A stretch of DNA of 24,051 nt from Intoshia linei (lineage: Eukaryota > Orthonectida > Rhopaluridae): the NCBI GenBank assembly GCA_001642005.1, contig LWCA01000538.1:1-24051 (forward strand). The letters are read 5' to 3'. A program made the translations under genes and the position numbers. The number at the start of each line of letters is the position of its first letter. Position 1 is the stretch's first letter. Shown in pieces: positions 1 to 11,700 of the stretch. A model generated the notes under the pieces. The model did no database searches. It worked only from the letters and a program-made list of their open reading frames with translations, and was not told where the DNA came from.

Positions 1-1313
1 GATGTTGATTTACCCATAATTATCCTAAATTTTGATTAGCATAATAATTTGGCATACTAAAAATAACCCAAAAATATAAAATGTTCAATAGAATGCTCTT
101 TTTAATTTTTTTTGTTACCATAAAGTTGTATATAGTGAATGATTAAATTATAATAAAAAAATAAATAGAATTAAATGACTACTTTTTAAATTATTAATGT
201 TTGAATAATAACTTAAAACGCAGTGTACATTCTATTAACTCGTTTACTAATTAGGAGGTAGGGTTTATTTTAACGATTAATAAATTAAACGAAGAACATG
301 AAAAATTATATAGCGAAACATTATTATATACATTACATTATGTACCTTGGTAAAATTATTGAGAACTCACATTTTATATTGACTCGTTTTTTTAATTGAA
401 ATTAGGCTTGCGTGTTAAAAAATATAGCAACCCCTGGAAGAGGATATGATAATTATCAATGATATAAAATTTAAATTTAGAAAAATTTTAAATTAAATGA
501 AGATAACCTTTTTTAACAATAATATTAACCCTTAGAATTAAAATTAGAATTGTATCGATCATTTATTATTATTATTAGTGAACGTTGTAATGTTTTAGAT
601 ACTAAGATATTTACAATATAAATCTTATATTTAATTTAATATAATTTCTGGACGATATTACAAATCAATAAAGTTTAAAATGTGACAAAATTACAAACGT
701 AAACATAATTTAATCAAAATGAACTGAAATTTTACTGAATAACGTAAATAATTTTCACGTGTGTTAAATTTAATCTATAACGATTTAATTTAGTTCGATC
801 GGAATTCGGGAATCGAACCTACCAAACCCGTCGCCACTTCAAAAATGAAAAATGGGCCATTAAAAAATTTTGTAAACGAATTATAATGTCATATAACTTT
901 ATCCACCTTTATAAGATTTTTGAGTTGACATTTTAAATTTAACTTATTATTTTTAGTTGTCTAAGACTTTTTTAATTTTTACAAAAAAAGGTAATTTGGG
1001 GTTTATAGATAATTATAAGTTTACTACGACAGGAAAGGGATGCAATATTTTTATTTTGCGAACATCATCATGAATGTTATTATGTTCACTGTATATAAAT
1101 ATATTTTAGAATAATGTTTATTTGTTAAGTGGTAATTTAAAACTCATGTTTTAGGTACAGCGTTGGTTGATTTAAACTCGTTGGATCGGTAAACACTTAT
1201 AGTAGGTCGTCGTATTTGGATTTTTAAACATCTTCATGTCAAGGATTAAATTTGCTGATTACTACGTACTTATATATTATTTCTCAATTTTAATTGTACT
1301 TAGTGAACGTTTT
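1..1313. other. Intergenic DNA, no gene seen
   Basis: AT-rich sequence with frequent stops on both strands, downstream of the ApeC-like gene. Apart from the B-box-like site near 815 I see nothing I can support. The 3' UTR of the ApeC-like gene should lie at the upper end. Confidence 0.6.
813..823 (-). promoter_or_regulatory. tRNA B-box-like site, perhaps a SINE remnant
   Basis: On the minus strand this reads GGTTCGATTCC, a perfect match to the internal B box of RNA polymerase III promoters. The flanks do not form a proper T-stem and I see no cloverleaf, so it is not a tRNA gene. A decayed tRNA-derived SINE is possible. Confidence 0.3.
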
Positions 1314-1452
1314 TTAATTTAAGGAAATATCTAATAAAGGAGTCGGAACTACACTCGTGATTGAAGAATAGCTGATATTTTCTTCATAAGTGCATTCATC
1401 ACAAGATATGAGTTGTATACTATTAGATCTTAGTTTTCGTTTTTTGTATCCG
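1314..1452 (-). CDS. Exon 5 of the ApeC-like gene: cytoplasmic tail and stop
   Basis: Acceptor ATAATTTTAG, phase 2 in, open for 45 codons to a TAA at 1316-1314. It starts with a basic cluster right after the membrane span (GYKKRKLR), as expected on the inside of a type I protein. It holds three tyrosines (279, 299, 305); Y305 lies in an I-x-Y-x-x-I context. Confidence 0.7.
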
Positions 1453-4323
1453 CTAAAATTATAATTACATTTTTAATTTAAAATGAAATTTACCTATATA
1501 TCATGCATAACATTATGATGATGAAACTCATAACGATCAATAATGACATAGTCAACATAATGTAGATGCCGTGATTGTTATTTATTTTATAGAGTTTTGA
1601 TTCTAAAGTTGATGATGATTCATCTAGAAAAATAAATTGTATCGTATAAAGTGTTCATAATTACCTGAATTGGCCTTTTCGTAGTGACAGAGGCCTATAA
1701 TTAAATATCCATTCCCATATTTGAAATAGGGTAAATTTTTGCCCTTTGTCGCAACGTTGAATTTAATCAACTTTTTACTTGTGACTTTAATTTTTAAATA
1801 TGTTACAGATACATAAATACTCGGATATGACACTTTTGAACATGTACTACCTTGTAGAATAGTATAAAACTCATCGTTATTTGGAAGTACAATATCTGTT
1901 TCTCCGATTTTTGGACAACAAAATTCCAATTTAACTCCTTCTGAATTGTAATTTCGATCTGAGTTTGACGCTAAATTGATACCATTAGATTACATTTGCT
2001 ACTCATTGTGTAGACATTAAATAAATAATGATTTAAAATTATAACTATTAGATTACCCACATCAGAGTCTTTAGTATTTTTCTTGTATGGATACCAATGA
2101 ATTGAGCTTTCATCGGTATTTTCTGGACATATTTTTAGTTTTTTGAACATACAATGGTGAGGCTTATGTATATTAGAATAATAGTCGTTTCTTAAATTAC
2201 AGAAATGTAGTACTTTGCTGTACGTGGAATTTTTTGATATGGATTGAGATTTATCTATACCTATGCTATACTTGTCATCCAAATTTAAACTACTCTTTGA
2301 CCATTTATATGTATCGTTATTGCAATAATTTATCGAGTTTAAAATATTAAACTTTTCAGATGGCCAAGAATATTTTATCTCCGTACCTAATATAAATATT
2401 TTTAGCAAATCAAGATTTTATCTAATGGTTAAATATTGGAACTGTATTTTTATTGGAAAAATTCCAATTTTTACTTATAAAAAATATTTAAAATAAAATT
2501 TGTTGAAAATGTATCTTTGTCGAATGTGAACCATTTATTACGAAAACTGATTATCTCAGAAATTTCAAAAATAAAAAAGCCACAAAAATTAAGATAAATT
2601 TGGCACCTTACTCTTTTATTAACCTTTTAACCTCACACCATACCATTTTTATTAAAACTGAAAAATATAATAAAACAATTACAACTAATACGGCTTTTTC
2701 CAGTTAATATACACAAAAAAAATCAATCTCAAAATGACACGTTCAAGGTCAACTCAGAATTTTACCATTTACTTCTTTTTTTTTGAATTATTTCTTTACA
2801 TTAAAGTTTCGCACATTAAATATATAAAATAATGGTTTTAAAAATTAAAAAAGATTATTCTGGTATATTATTTCAGCTAATCATTAGAAAAATTTTAAAC
2901 CTGACAGTTTACATATTCCTGGTCAAAAATTATTTTGAATATGTATTTTCAACTAGTATTTTTTAAATTTATGAATTAAAATGAGAATAATCTTAAACCC
3001 AACCATTTTTACCAAAAATCAAAATTTACTAACTCTTAGGGAAAATTCCTGTTTTACCCAACCTTAAAGCAAAAATCGAATGTTACCGTACTAAAACTCG
3101 ATTTTCCATAAAGGGTTGGTAAATTGATATTTTTCCTAAAGATGTTGGTAAAAAGGATTTTTTGATTTTAGGATTCGTAACAGTCGATTTTTTCTTTAAG
3201 TTTGGTAAAACAGAAATTTTCCCTAAGGGGTTGGTAAATTTTGATTTTTAGTAAAAATGGTCGGATTTAAGTAAAAATGCTTGGATATAAATATAAATGC
3301 TTGGATTTAAGTAGACACCCAATTAAAATGGGATGACCAATAGTCACTGACCATCAGTACGAATTTATAGTAAAACTAGAAAGTACTAAGTGATTAATAA
3401 ATGTCGTCTACCAAGATTTGATTTTTAAAATTTTATTTTAAGATTGAATGTTTGTTTCAAAAAAAAATTTTTAAAACCCAACATTTAACTAAAATATAAA
3501 TAAAGGTTTTATGGATAAGTCGTACAGTATACAGTACAGATTAACGTAACAAGGCAGGATATATTATTAAGATTAAAAATAATTAATTCAATTTATTAAA
3601 TATAAAATTTATAACTGGAAACACGATATTTGACACAGAAATCATTGATAACTAATCAATTATTTTGTTTTCTATTAATCTTAAAAACCCCTCTTGAAAG
3701 TTTGGTTCAAAAAAAATCGTAATTAAATGGTTTAATATTAATTAAATGAAAGTTTTACAAATAATTGGAAGGGTTAATTTTTTTTCTTAAATTTATGCTT
3801 CTTTATTATCATGGAATTCTCATTAAATCATAATAAGAATTTTTTTTAAATGATCGATGGTGATAGAAAATTTAGTTAGTGATTAAAAGTGAAATGGTGT
3901 CAACCAATGTGTTTTTTTTTCATTTAAATCGATTCAATATTACTATAATAAGTAGGTAGTACCTATACTACAGGGGGCAAAACCTTTCTATCAATTCAGC
4001 CGCAAAGCTACTTTATTCATTCAGTTCGGATTACTTACCTGTCAAATTTTTTAAAAAAGTGAAAATACTGGATATTGAAGGACATGGATAGACCCAGATC
4101 TCGACCACAGAAATGGGTGAGAGAGATAGATTAGTATGAGAGGAGAAACCTTTTATTTTATTCAAAACAACTAATGTTCCAAATTAAAGTTGTATATTTT
4201 CAAATTGACATTATATGCGCAACAGCTTGGTATACGAAAATAAATATAACCAAAAATACCTGATATGACATTTGATTCCAATATAGCCAATACCATTAAG
4301 AAGTAAGATTTAAAAAGTACCAT
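1314..4323 (-). CDS. Type I membrane protein with ApeC-like ectodomain, five exons, 322 aa
   Basis: Joined exons are 4323-4260, 2386-2057, 1970-1665, 1623-1494 and 1452-1314; 969 coding bases with matching phases (1,1,1,2) at each junction. Residues 1-21 look like a signal peptide (a Lys, then a run of Phe/Leu/Met/Val/Ala). The ectodomain (22-251) has exactly eight cysteines: C43, C84, C100, C108, C149-C150, C175, C226. Key blocks are SWP near 28, FC at 83-84, ICPE at 107-110 followed by a W119 strand, FCC at 148-150, ILP-like VLP at 159-161, FY at 166-167, and LCHY at 225-228. This order fits the ApeC (apextrin C-terminal) family, which has eight conserved cysteines and is linked to microbial glycan recognition. 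Residues 252-276 form a transmembrane helix, followed by a basic stop-transfer (KKRK). The tail (277-322) holds I-x-Y-x-x-I at 303-308. The ApeC call is from memory of the family pattern. The first exon is the least certain. Confidence 0.66.
1494..1623 (-). CDS. Exon 4 of the ApeC-like gene: transmembrane segment
   Basis: Acceptor TTTTTCTAG and donor AG|GTAAAT, phase 1 in and phase 2 out. A Ser-rich polar stem is followed by about 25 residues made almost only of Ile, Leu, Met, Val and Phe (residues 252-276), a clear single membrane span. Confidence 0.72.
1665..1970 (-). CDS. Exon 3 of the ApeC-like gene: second half of the domain
   Basis: 102 codons, phase 1 to 1, acceptor CAATTTAG, donor G|GTAATT. 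It carries the FCC pair, the VLP-x4-EFY block, C175, and the closing strand ending LCHY. The intron before it is 86 bp and the one after it is 41 bp. Confidence 0.75.
2057..2386 (-). CDS. Exon 2 of the ApeC-like gene: first half of the domain
   Basis: Open for 110 codons between an acceptor ending TATATTAG and a donor G|GTAATC, phase 1 in and phase 1 out. It carries C43, C84, C100 and C108 and the block ICPE followed by SSIHW, matching the CP...G-I-W section of ApeC domains. Confidence 0.72.
2994..3269. repeat. Fold-back (long inverted repeat) in intron 1 of the ApeC-like gene
   Basis: The arm at about 2994-3088 is the imperfect reverse complement of about 3173-3269. Both carry AACCATTTTTAC, then AAAATCAAAATTTAC, then CTTAGGGAAAAT, then CTTAAAG in the same order. 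The 84-bp centre repeats the GGTTGGTAAATT motif. This could form a long hairpin RNA if transcribed. Confidence 0.75.
3250..3318. repeat. 20-bp tandem repeat, about three units
   Basis: Units starting at 3250, 3270, 3290 and a partial one at 3310 share the form AGTAAAAATGcTtGGATtTA with small changes. The array forms the outer end of the fold-back repeat. Confidence 0.7.
4260..4323 (-). CDS. Exon 1 of the ApeC-like gene: signal peptide
   Basis: Reads 21 codons from an ATG at 4323-4321 and ends with a lone G before a GTATTT donor, phase 1, as exon 2 requires. An in-frame TAA lies four codons upstream of the ATG, which supports this start. The peptide begins MVLFKSYFLMVLAIL, with a hydrophobic core suited to secretion. 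It is short, so chance cannot be excluded. It lies 1.9 kb from exon 2. Confidence 0.5.
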
Positions 4324-5463
4324 TAGGTCGTAAGATTAATAAGAAATAAAAATTTACAGGTGCAGGTTAAAATTTTCTGATATTTATGTTAACTTTAACT
4401 TATTTGCTTATCCAATGTTTAAATAGATATTTTTCGATTATGTAATTTTGTAAAAATACTTATTTTACTATACATTGTACACTAACTTGCATTTTATGTA
4501 ATTCGTAAAAACAGCAACTAGATCTGCCCAGACCCGTGCCAGCTGGAATTGCCCTATATAAAAAGAATCTTGCTTAAAAATGCTACTATTCAATGAATAC
4601 TACTCCCTATTAGCAATCCTTTAAACTTTAAAGGGTTGATTCTCAGAGTGGTTTACTTTATATCACATACATTTACCGTAAATAATTTACGTATCTAGTA
4701 AAATTAAAAATTATATAAGGTCCATTTGATTAATTTTGGTTACAGTTCTGCCCAATTTCAATATATAAAATTAAATGAATACAAATAAATACAATTAATT
4801 GTCAATGTTACCTATTATTTACAAAAATAAACGTACACTAATGTTATCAAACACAAATTCTAAAACAATTTTGTCTAGTCACTGTTTTATCATGATGTTA
4901 AATTTCAAAGTCAAAAACGCATATTACCATATTATCCTCCATTAATTTGCTTTAATTATAATTATAATGATTATTAGAATGAATTTTTTAGAACCAGCGA
5001 TTGTCATTGCTCGTGAAATATAAAAATATATATGATATGTAATCATGAAAAATTCAATCTACAAATTGTAGACTATAATTAGTATCTATTTTGTAGTACA
5101 GACAACACCAAATTAGTGAGGTTAATAAAAATTATAAGAACCCATACAAAATCTAATCTAATTTTTGAATCTAATAAATGATTATGCTAATAACTAATGC
5201 AATTATCATCAATAATATTTTTTCTGTCATGATATAATATGCATTACTTACTATTTCTCGAATTCAAGAAATAACTTCATGATACCACTAAAAGCACTAA
5301 TTAGAAGCACTAATAAATTTCTTTGATTTTGAATTCACGTAAGTTAAATTTAAATAATAAATATTTAACAAGCTACATTTTAAATTATGGTAATTAATAA
5401 CAACAGAATAAATAATTCAACATTAGAGGTGTACTGTCTTCAAATTTATTTATTTTACATTAT
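4324..5463. other. Intergenic spacer between the two genes
   Basis: Holds the 3' flank of the TRIM9-like gene and the promoter side of the ApeC-like gene. I see no further exon and no clear TATA or initiator element that stands out from the AT-rich background. Confidence 0.5.
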
Positions 5464-5735
5464 TTACTCTAAATGAGAAATTCCAGGAATAAGAGTTAAA
5501 GTAGAAAATTTAGCAGATATAATTGGTGTAAAGGAACTTTGAGGGATTAATAAATTACAAATAAAAAGTGTGTTGACATAAAATTCAATAAATTTTCTTT
5601 TTATATTCAAATGGATGCCAAGCGTGCAGTCTTTTTTTATATTTACACCTTTTTTCATTACACACAATTGCTTGTCCATGATTTTTATTTCATTGCATTC
5701 CAATAGCATGCAATACGTAAACGTTAGGATTTCAT
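5464..5735 (-). CDS. TRIM9: Exon 9 of the TRIM9-like gene: second half of SPRY and stop
   Basis: Phase 1 in, acceptor TATATTTTAG, open for 89 codons to TAA at 5466-5464. Blocks LGIHLNIKRKFIEFYVN and FTPIIS match the SPRY signature IGV-x-LD-x-LSFYVN and YPAVS. An AATAAA on the minus strand lies at 5450-5445, just after the stop; it may be the poly(A) signal, but such motifs are common in this DNA. Confidence 0.8.
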
Positions 5736-8700
5736 CTAAAATATACACACATTAAAGATTAGAGACGGGAAAATACAAATTAAGATGAAACAGGATCGCG
5801 AAACGCGACCCGATTTAAGTGGTTCAGAATAGTATATTTTCAGAGAAAAGACCAATTCAATTGAAAAACAACATTTTTATCATTTCAAGTCAATTCACGG
5901 GATATTAAGTTTTTTGTTAAATTAAAATTAAAAGATTTAAAAAAATAAAATAAAAATTGGAATAAAAGGTTATTCCCAATAATTAACTCAAAAATTTATT
6001 GTTGAATTTACTCGAACGTGTATTTATTTATTTCAAGTGAGGTGTTAAAAGTTTTCACTCTAATTTACAGACAAATGAAAAATTAAAATTAGTTATTAAA
6101 AAAATTAGTCTCTAATGATTAGGGGTGTACCAACTCTATCAGATCGAGATCAGTGGCCTCAAGCCACCCAGAAAAAGAAAATAGGCCTTTAAAAAATTTT
6201 CCACATTTATCCACAAACTATTCATAGCCCCTAACGACCTCTCTAAGGCTCAAATATTTTAAATTTAACACACAAAAATTTTATGATATTCAAGAATATA
6301 TTATATATATAATTTGGAAAAACGAAGCCGCCATTTTACATAAATTTAATTGAGCTCCGAAGAGATTCAATATCACCATATTGTTGGAATGCACTGTATA
6401 TTAAATTTTTAAATATTTCCTTTTTTCAGATAAATATTTTTTTATGACAAAGTTTGCACATTATCTCTATTTCTAAATCAATGTTTTTAAAAGTAACCTT
6501 CAATTATTTCTTGTACGCCCATACAAATTTTATCATCTTTGTATTCATTCATTCTGTACATCCAATTATGTGAACCATTAGTAAAGCAAACGTTACAAGA
6601 CACAACTGCATTATTATCAAATGAAATTGTTCGAAGATTTGAATTGTAATTTACATTCTTTGTCAATGTATGCGTGAATGTTGATTCTAAAATTTCAGTT
6701 AAAAATATTAAATGTTAATCCATTAACATTCATATACGCACCATTCAAAATTTTCAAAATAATTGAATGATGTTGCTATTTATATAGGTCTACAAAAAAA
6801 ATAGAAATACTTAAATCTAACCATTTTTAATAAAAATTCACTTTTACCAACTATGACATGCGATTCTAAAATACCCCCTCTTTTCACTTTGTTTATTGAA
6901 TCAGATTGCTTTATATAATCATGAAATTCCATTTAGTTTACAAAATGTTAGTCGATATGCTTATCAAGCCTCACTTCCTAGTTAATGCATTCCTTTAACT
7001 AATGATGAAACCAACTAATATGATACAATATGTAAAAAAGGTTGGGAAACACTGCTCAAAACTAAAGCATCTAATATCAAATTTGATGATAATTAATTTT
7101 TTTCAATATTTTTTATATAAATTTCAATTGATTTTAAACATAATATAACAACAATAATAATACAACATAACAAAAATAAGCAAAATAATTTAAATAAACA
7201 AAACTTTTTATTAAAAAAAAAACAAATAAAACGATAAAGTGTGAAACATCTACTACACTTGTAGTCAGAGCCATCTTAAGCTACTTCGTGACTCTGAACT
7301 AAGCAAAGGGCCGGAGGCCCTTTAAATTTTCAAAGTTTTAAAGAGCGAAGCGATAAAAAGATTTTAGGGCCCCTTTTTAGAAGACAGGGCATATTGTCGG
7401 TTGGAGACTTAGTCTTATTTCATTGAGTATTAATAAAGGCATTAAAAGATAATATGTAGGTTTCTAGTAACTTTTATTTTTTTTACAAAAACTGACTTAA
7501 TTAATTACAAATTAATAAGAGAAAATCAAAGATTTCCTACTTTCTTTTTTAAATATTCACTTAATAGAAAGGTTTTAATATTATCATTTGAAACAGTTTT
7601 TATGTAAATATTATATGATAAACATTGTAAAATATATTTTAAATTGAATAATTACCAGAATTATGATTATTTAAACTATTTTCTTTGTAGCTATTTGAAT
7701 TCCCACACTTCAAAATTTATAAACTGTTTCTTAAAATATAAATCTGAAGTATTTTTTAATAAATTGGGGTCTCTATATTTAATAAATTTAATTTAATTTA
7801 TTAAATATATTGTGGTTAAACATTACATAAATATTTATGATTTTAAAATCCGTATCAGAGTATATATTTTTTTAAATTCTCCAACTTGTTTGATTTTCAA
7901 ATAAAAGGCAATTGGGCTTTTTTACCCGTAAGATGTGATTTTGGGAGGTTGAAATTTATTTTGCTAACATTGCCGGAAAAACTGTGATTGAAATGTGAAA
8001 TTTATAAAATTCTAAGACTGGTAATTATTGAAATAAACGGTAACACACACAAACAAATATTACATAGCATATTATATAAGTAAGGATTTATATCAGGGAT
8101 GAAACCGTACGGCCATGTGTTATGATAAATGTTACTTCTAAATTATAAAAGTGAAATAATTACCCGGAGGTGTAAAAAAATAAATAATATCCGATTTGTG
8201 ATCATTATTAATGGTACAAATGACAATTGAATAAACTTGATTAAAATCCAATTGATCAATTTTTAAAAAATAATTACTTGTTATGAATGAATTCTATATA
8301 ATTTTAAATTTTTAATGGATAATAAAAATATACTTTCACTTTTAAGTTGGTGTCATTTTTAATTGCATATATAGGATTACAAATTATTTTAAAATCAATA
8401 TTTTCAATAATATTTGCCATTTTCCAAGAAATATTGATTGAATTTTTTGAAGTGGAATAGTCGGTAATTTTGATGATTGCATCGTTTTCTAATTGGATTT
8501 TAGATTTACATTATAAATTGCATACATCATTAATAGTTTATAGAAATACATTGTACATTTTACGTATATTTATTTACATATTAGTATATTAAATTCATTA
8601 TTAATTATTACATTAAAATATAGGAATTAGCATATAATTAATATTAATAACTTTACAATATTTTTGCATTTATATCAGGGTCATGGAGAGCGAGCAGTAG

Positions 8701-11700
8701 GGCCGGTCAGATGGAAATTGTAGGCCCCTTATAAATTTTTTTGTATATACAATGCTCACTCGATCGTTTATTATCCAAAAATTCAAAAGAACCGCTGGAA
8801 ATCGAATTGGTTATCGAAATTTTAATATACTTAATAAAATTTCCAACATTACCTATTAAAAAATTAGGTCCTTATGATTGTAGGTCCGGGACATAGGGTC
8901 CCTAACTTCCCTCTCCACGATCCTGATTTACATACATGTATTTGTACATATTACAACTCCAGGAAATAGAGTAGAATGTAGAATCATCAATTACCAAATT
9001 TATTTGATATTTTGTCCATAGCGCAGGAAGCTATGTTAATGGATTCATTAATTTCTTTAATGCATGGAATCAAATTAGAATATAATGTATTGTAAATTTC
9101 GTCAGTTTCACCACGATTATAACGGACAAAGCATTTATCCAAATTACTTATTAATTTTATGATTTCACAATTTCGCGTTTTTGATTCCTAAATAATTTCA
9201 ATTTAATTAGTATACTCACAAAGATTCATCATATATTTAGATGCATTTTTCAGTACCACTATCCATAGGAGTAATGCAGATAAAATTTATAAAACCCCTA
9301 CCAACAGATAGACCCTATTTATTCATGAACTAGCATGAATACGTATAAAAATTTACCAGAAAAATTGTTGACATTAAAATTATAAAAATAATTAAATAAC
9401 AAAATGAAGGATTAAATGAAATGACATTTCTACACACATATCTCTGGGATATTATCCCTTATACAGAATTAAACTTTTTATATGGGATGAAATTTATTTG
9501 CATTTGTTAATAATTTCAATAATTGAAAAATTTTTTATTTTATTTGAAAAGCCCTAACATTTATAGTGCATATAAATCAGCATACCAGCATAAATTCAAA
9601 TTTAGATTGATTTTTTAAATTATAAATGCAATTTTTAAGTTTTTCCTTAACATTATCAATTTGGCTAGAAGATTTTTCATTGTTGTATTTATTTTTCAGG
9701 TAAATTTTTTCAAAATGATTATTCAGTTTACTCTTCAATTCTTTAAATTTTCCTTCAATGCTTTGTATAATTATATTTCCAAAATTTGACCAACATTTTT
9801 CAGTTTTTGCACATTCTTCCTAATTAAAATCAAAATTATAATTTATTAATATTATAATCTATTAACTAATAATAATAAATAAATAATAATAATAATAATC
9901 TATTATAATCTATTAATATATTAACTATTATAATCTGAATGTTTGGTTTGCGATTACTTCTATTTACCAGAAAAATCGTTGTATCAATTATAATAATAAG
10001 TTAATCATTAATGACTAAAGTCCTATTATGATTCTAATCAATCACAAACTAATAATAAAGACAAGATATAGTGACAGACTGTTAAACATAACATTAAAAA
10101 CTTTATATAATTTATTATGTAATGTATATATGTTTAAACTTTAAACCCATTAAAACATGACAAATCAAAAATAAAAATTCATAATTAATATACCTCAAAT
10201 TCGTGTAATCTATCATCAACGTTATGATTCAATTGAGATACATCTTTCGCTTTTTCCGACAAATGAGTTAATAATTTTTTAATGTGTTTCTAGATATACA
10301 ATTTCAATTTATAGTCGGTAAATATCAAATAGATAAACTAATTTGTCAATTTAATAATTTATATATAATTTTATAAAAAATATTGATATAATTAATGTGA
10401 TGAATTTCATTGAACATGTTGACCAAAAACTTTTGGTTAAGATTTAAAATTACAATGTACAATGTACATTCGTGTAAGGAGTGATTCACAATGGGTGTGT
10501 CGTCAGGTGAATTCTAGATGTGTAGTGAACTTTTCAAATTTTATTAAATTGTGTTTTATAAATTAGTATTAACGAAACCGCACAACTTTCTCATTTATTT
10601 TATAGTTTATAATAAATTTTCTAATTTTTATATTATTTCATTAATGAGTAAATTAATTTACATACTTATTATTAAATGATTTATATATTGGTTTATTTTT
10701 TTCAATGCATTTTTATACATCAAATTAACGAAATCATACACTGAAAATTTAACAACCAAATATTACTCTGAAATTTATGTAAAATATAAAATTAATACAT
10801 GATGTATAATTATAATATAATTATTATATAACATACCATAACAATTTTTTCAAAACAGAAACTAAACACCATTATACAAAATTATACACCCGTTAAAAAC
10901 TACTGCATTAATGTATCTTGATTTGTAAATTAAAATGTTACCTTTTCTAATATATACGCTATATCGACATTTTGAACGTTGTGCTTTTTGTGATTTAGAT
11001 TTAAAATACAGGAATCACATATAAAGTAACCACAATCCTGACAATATAAATTTGGATCAACATTTTCATTGTGAAGGGTGCACAGATTAAAACTGCTCTC
11101 TGAATTAAATATTCCAGATTCATTTGATACTAAATTTGATTCCACTTCAACAGATTCTAAAGATATTTTTTTAGTCTTCAATAACAAAAATAACCAATTT
11201 TTGATGTATATTAAATTGATTTGTTAATAAATTTAAAAAAAAGAAAATAAAACCGAAATTTCAAGATTTTTGTTTAGGTGAAAAGTGGGATTTATAATGT
11301 ACATTATCATTAATAATAATTTTTCTTATTTTAGAATGAAGCAATCATGACCATTTAATGATATACAGTACTGTACAAGTATTCTAAAATTTCAACAATA
11401 GGCCAAATTTTCAGTTTCAAATTTTCAAACTAATTTAGTTACTATAATTAAATTATTATTGATTATTTTCGTTGTGTTAAAAATTAGCCTATATTCTTTC
11501 TATTTTTACAAATTTTTTAGTAATGCAATTACATCATTTTTGTTTCGATAAATAGTTATTAATATTTGTACTGTATACAGTTATTGAGTTAAAATAATAG
11601 TTGAATAATTGAAATGAATTGTTGGATATTACATTTTCATGTCTAATAAAATTTTAAATTGATATCTTACATTACACAGCATACAAAATATGTAGTAGTC

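Noticed and set aside
4036-4140. Strong donor-like CAGGTAAGTAATC on the minus strand
   Set aside because: The upstream frame with the right phase has no start codon or signal peptide; the 4260-4323 exon explains the gene better. It could still be a non-coding or alternative exon.
4921-5060. Minus-strand MTIAGSKKFILIIII peptide as an alternative signal exon
   Set aside because: Runs into a stop before any usable donor in the required phase.
7037-7062. GGTTGGGAAACACTG followed by CTCAAAAC, possible right end of a MITE
   Set aside because: No left end with a matching duplication in the preceding kilobase.
7266-7390. GC-richer patch with GGGCCGGAGGCCC palindrome
   Set aside because: Probably an eroded mobile element, but neither ends nor duplication can be defined.
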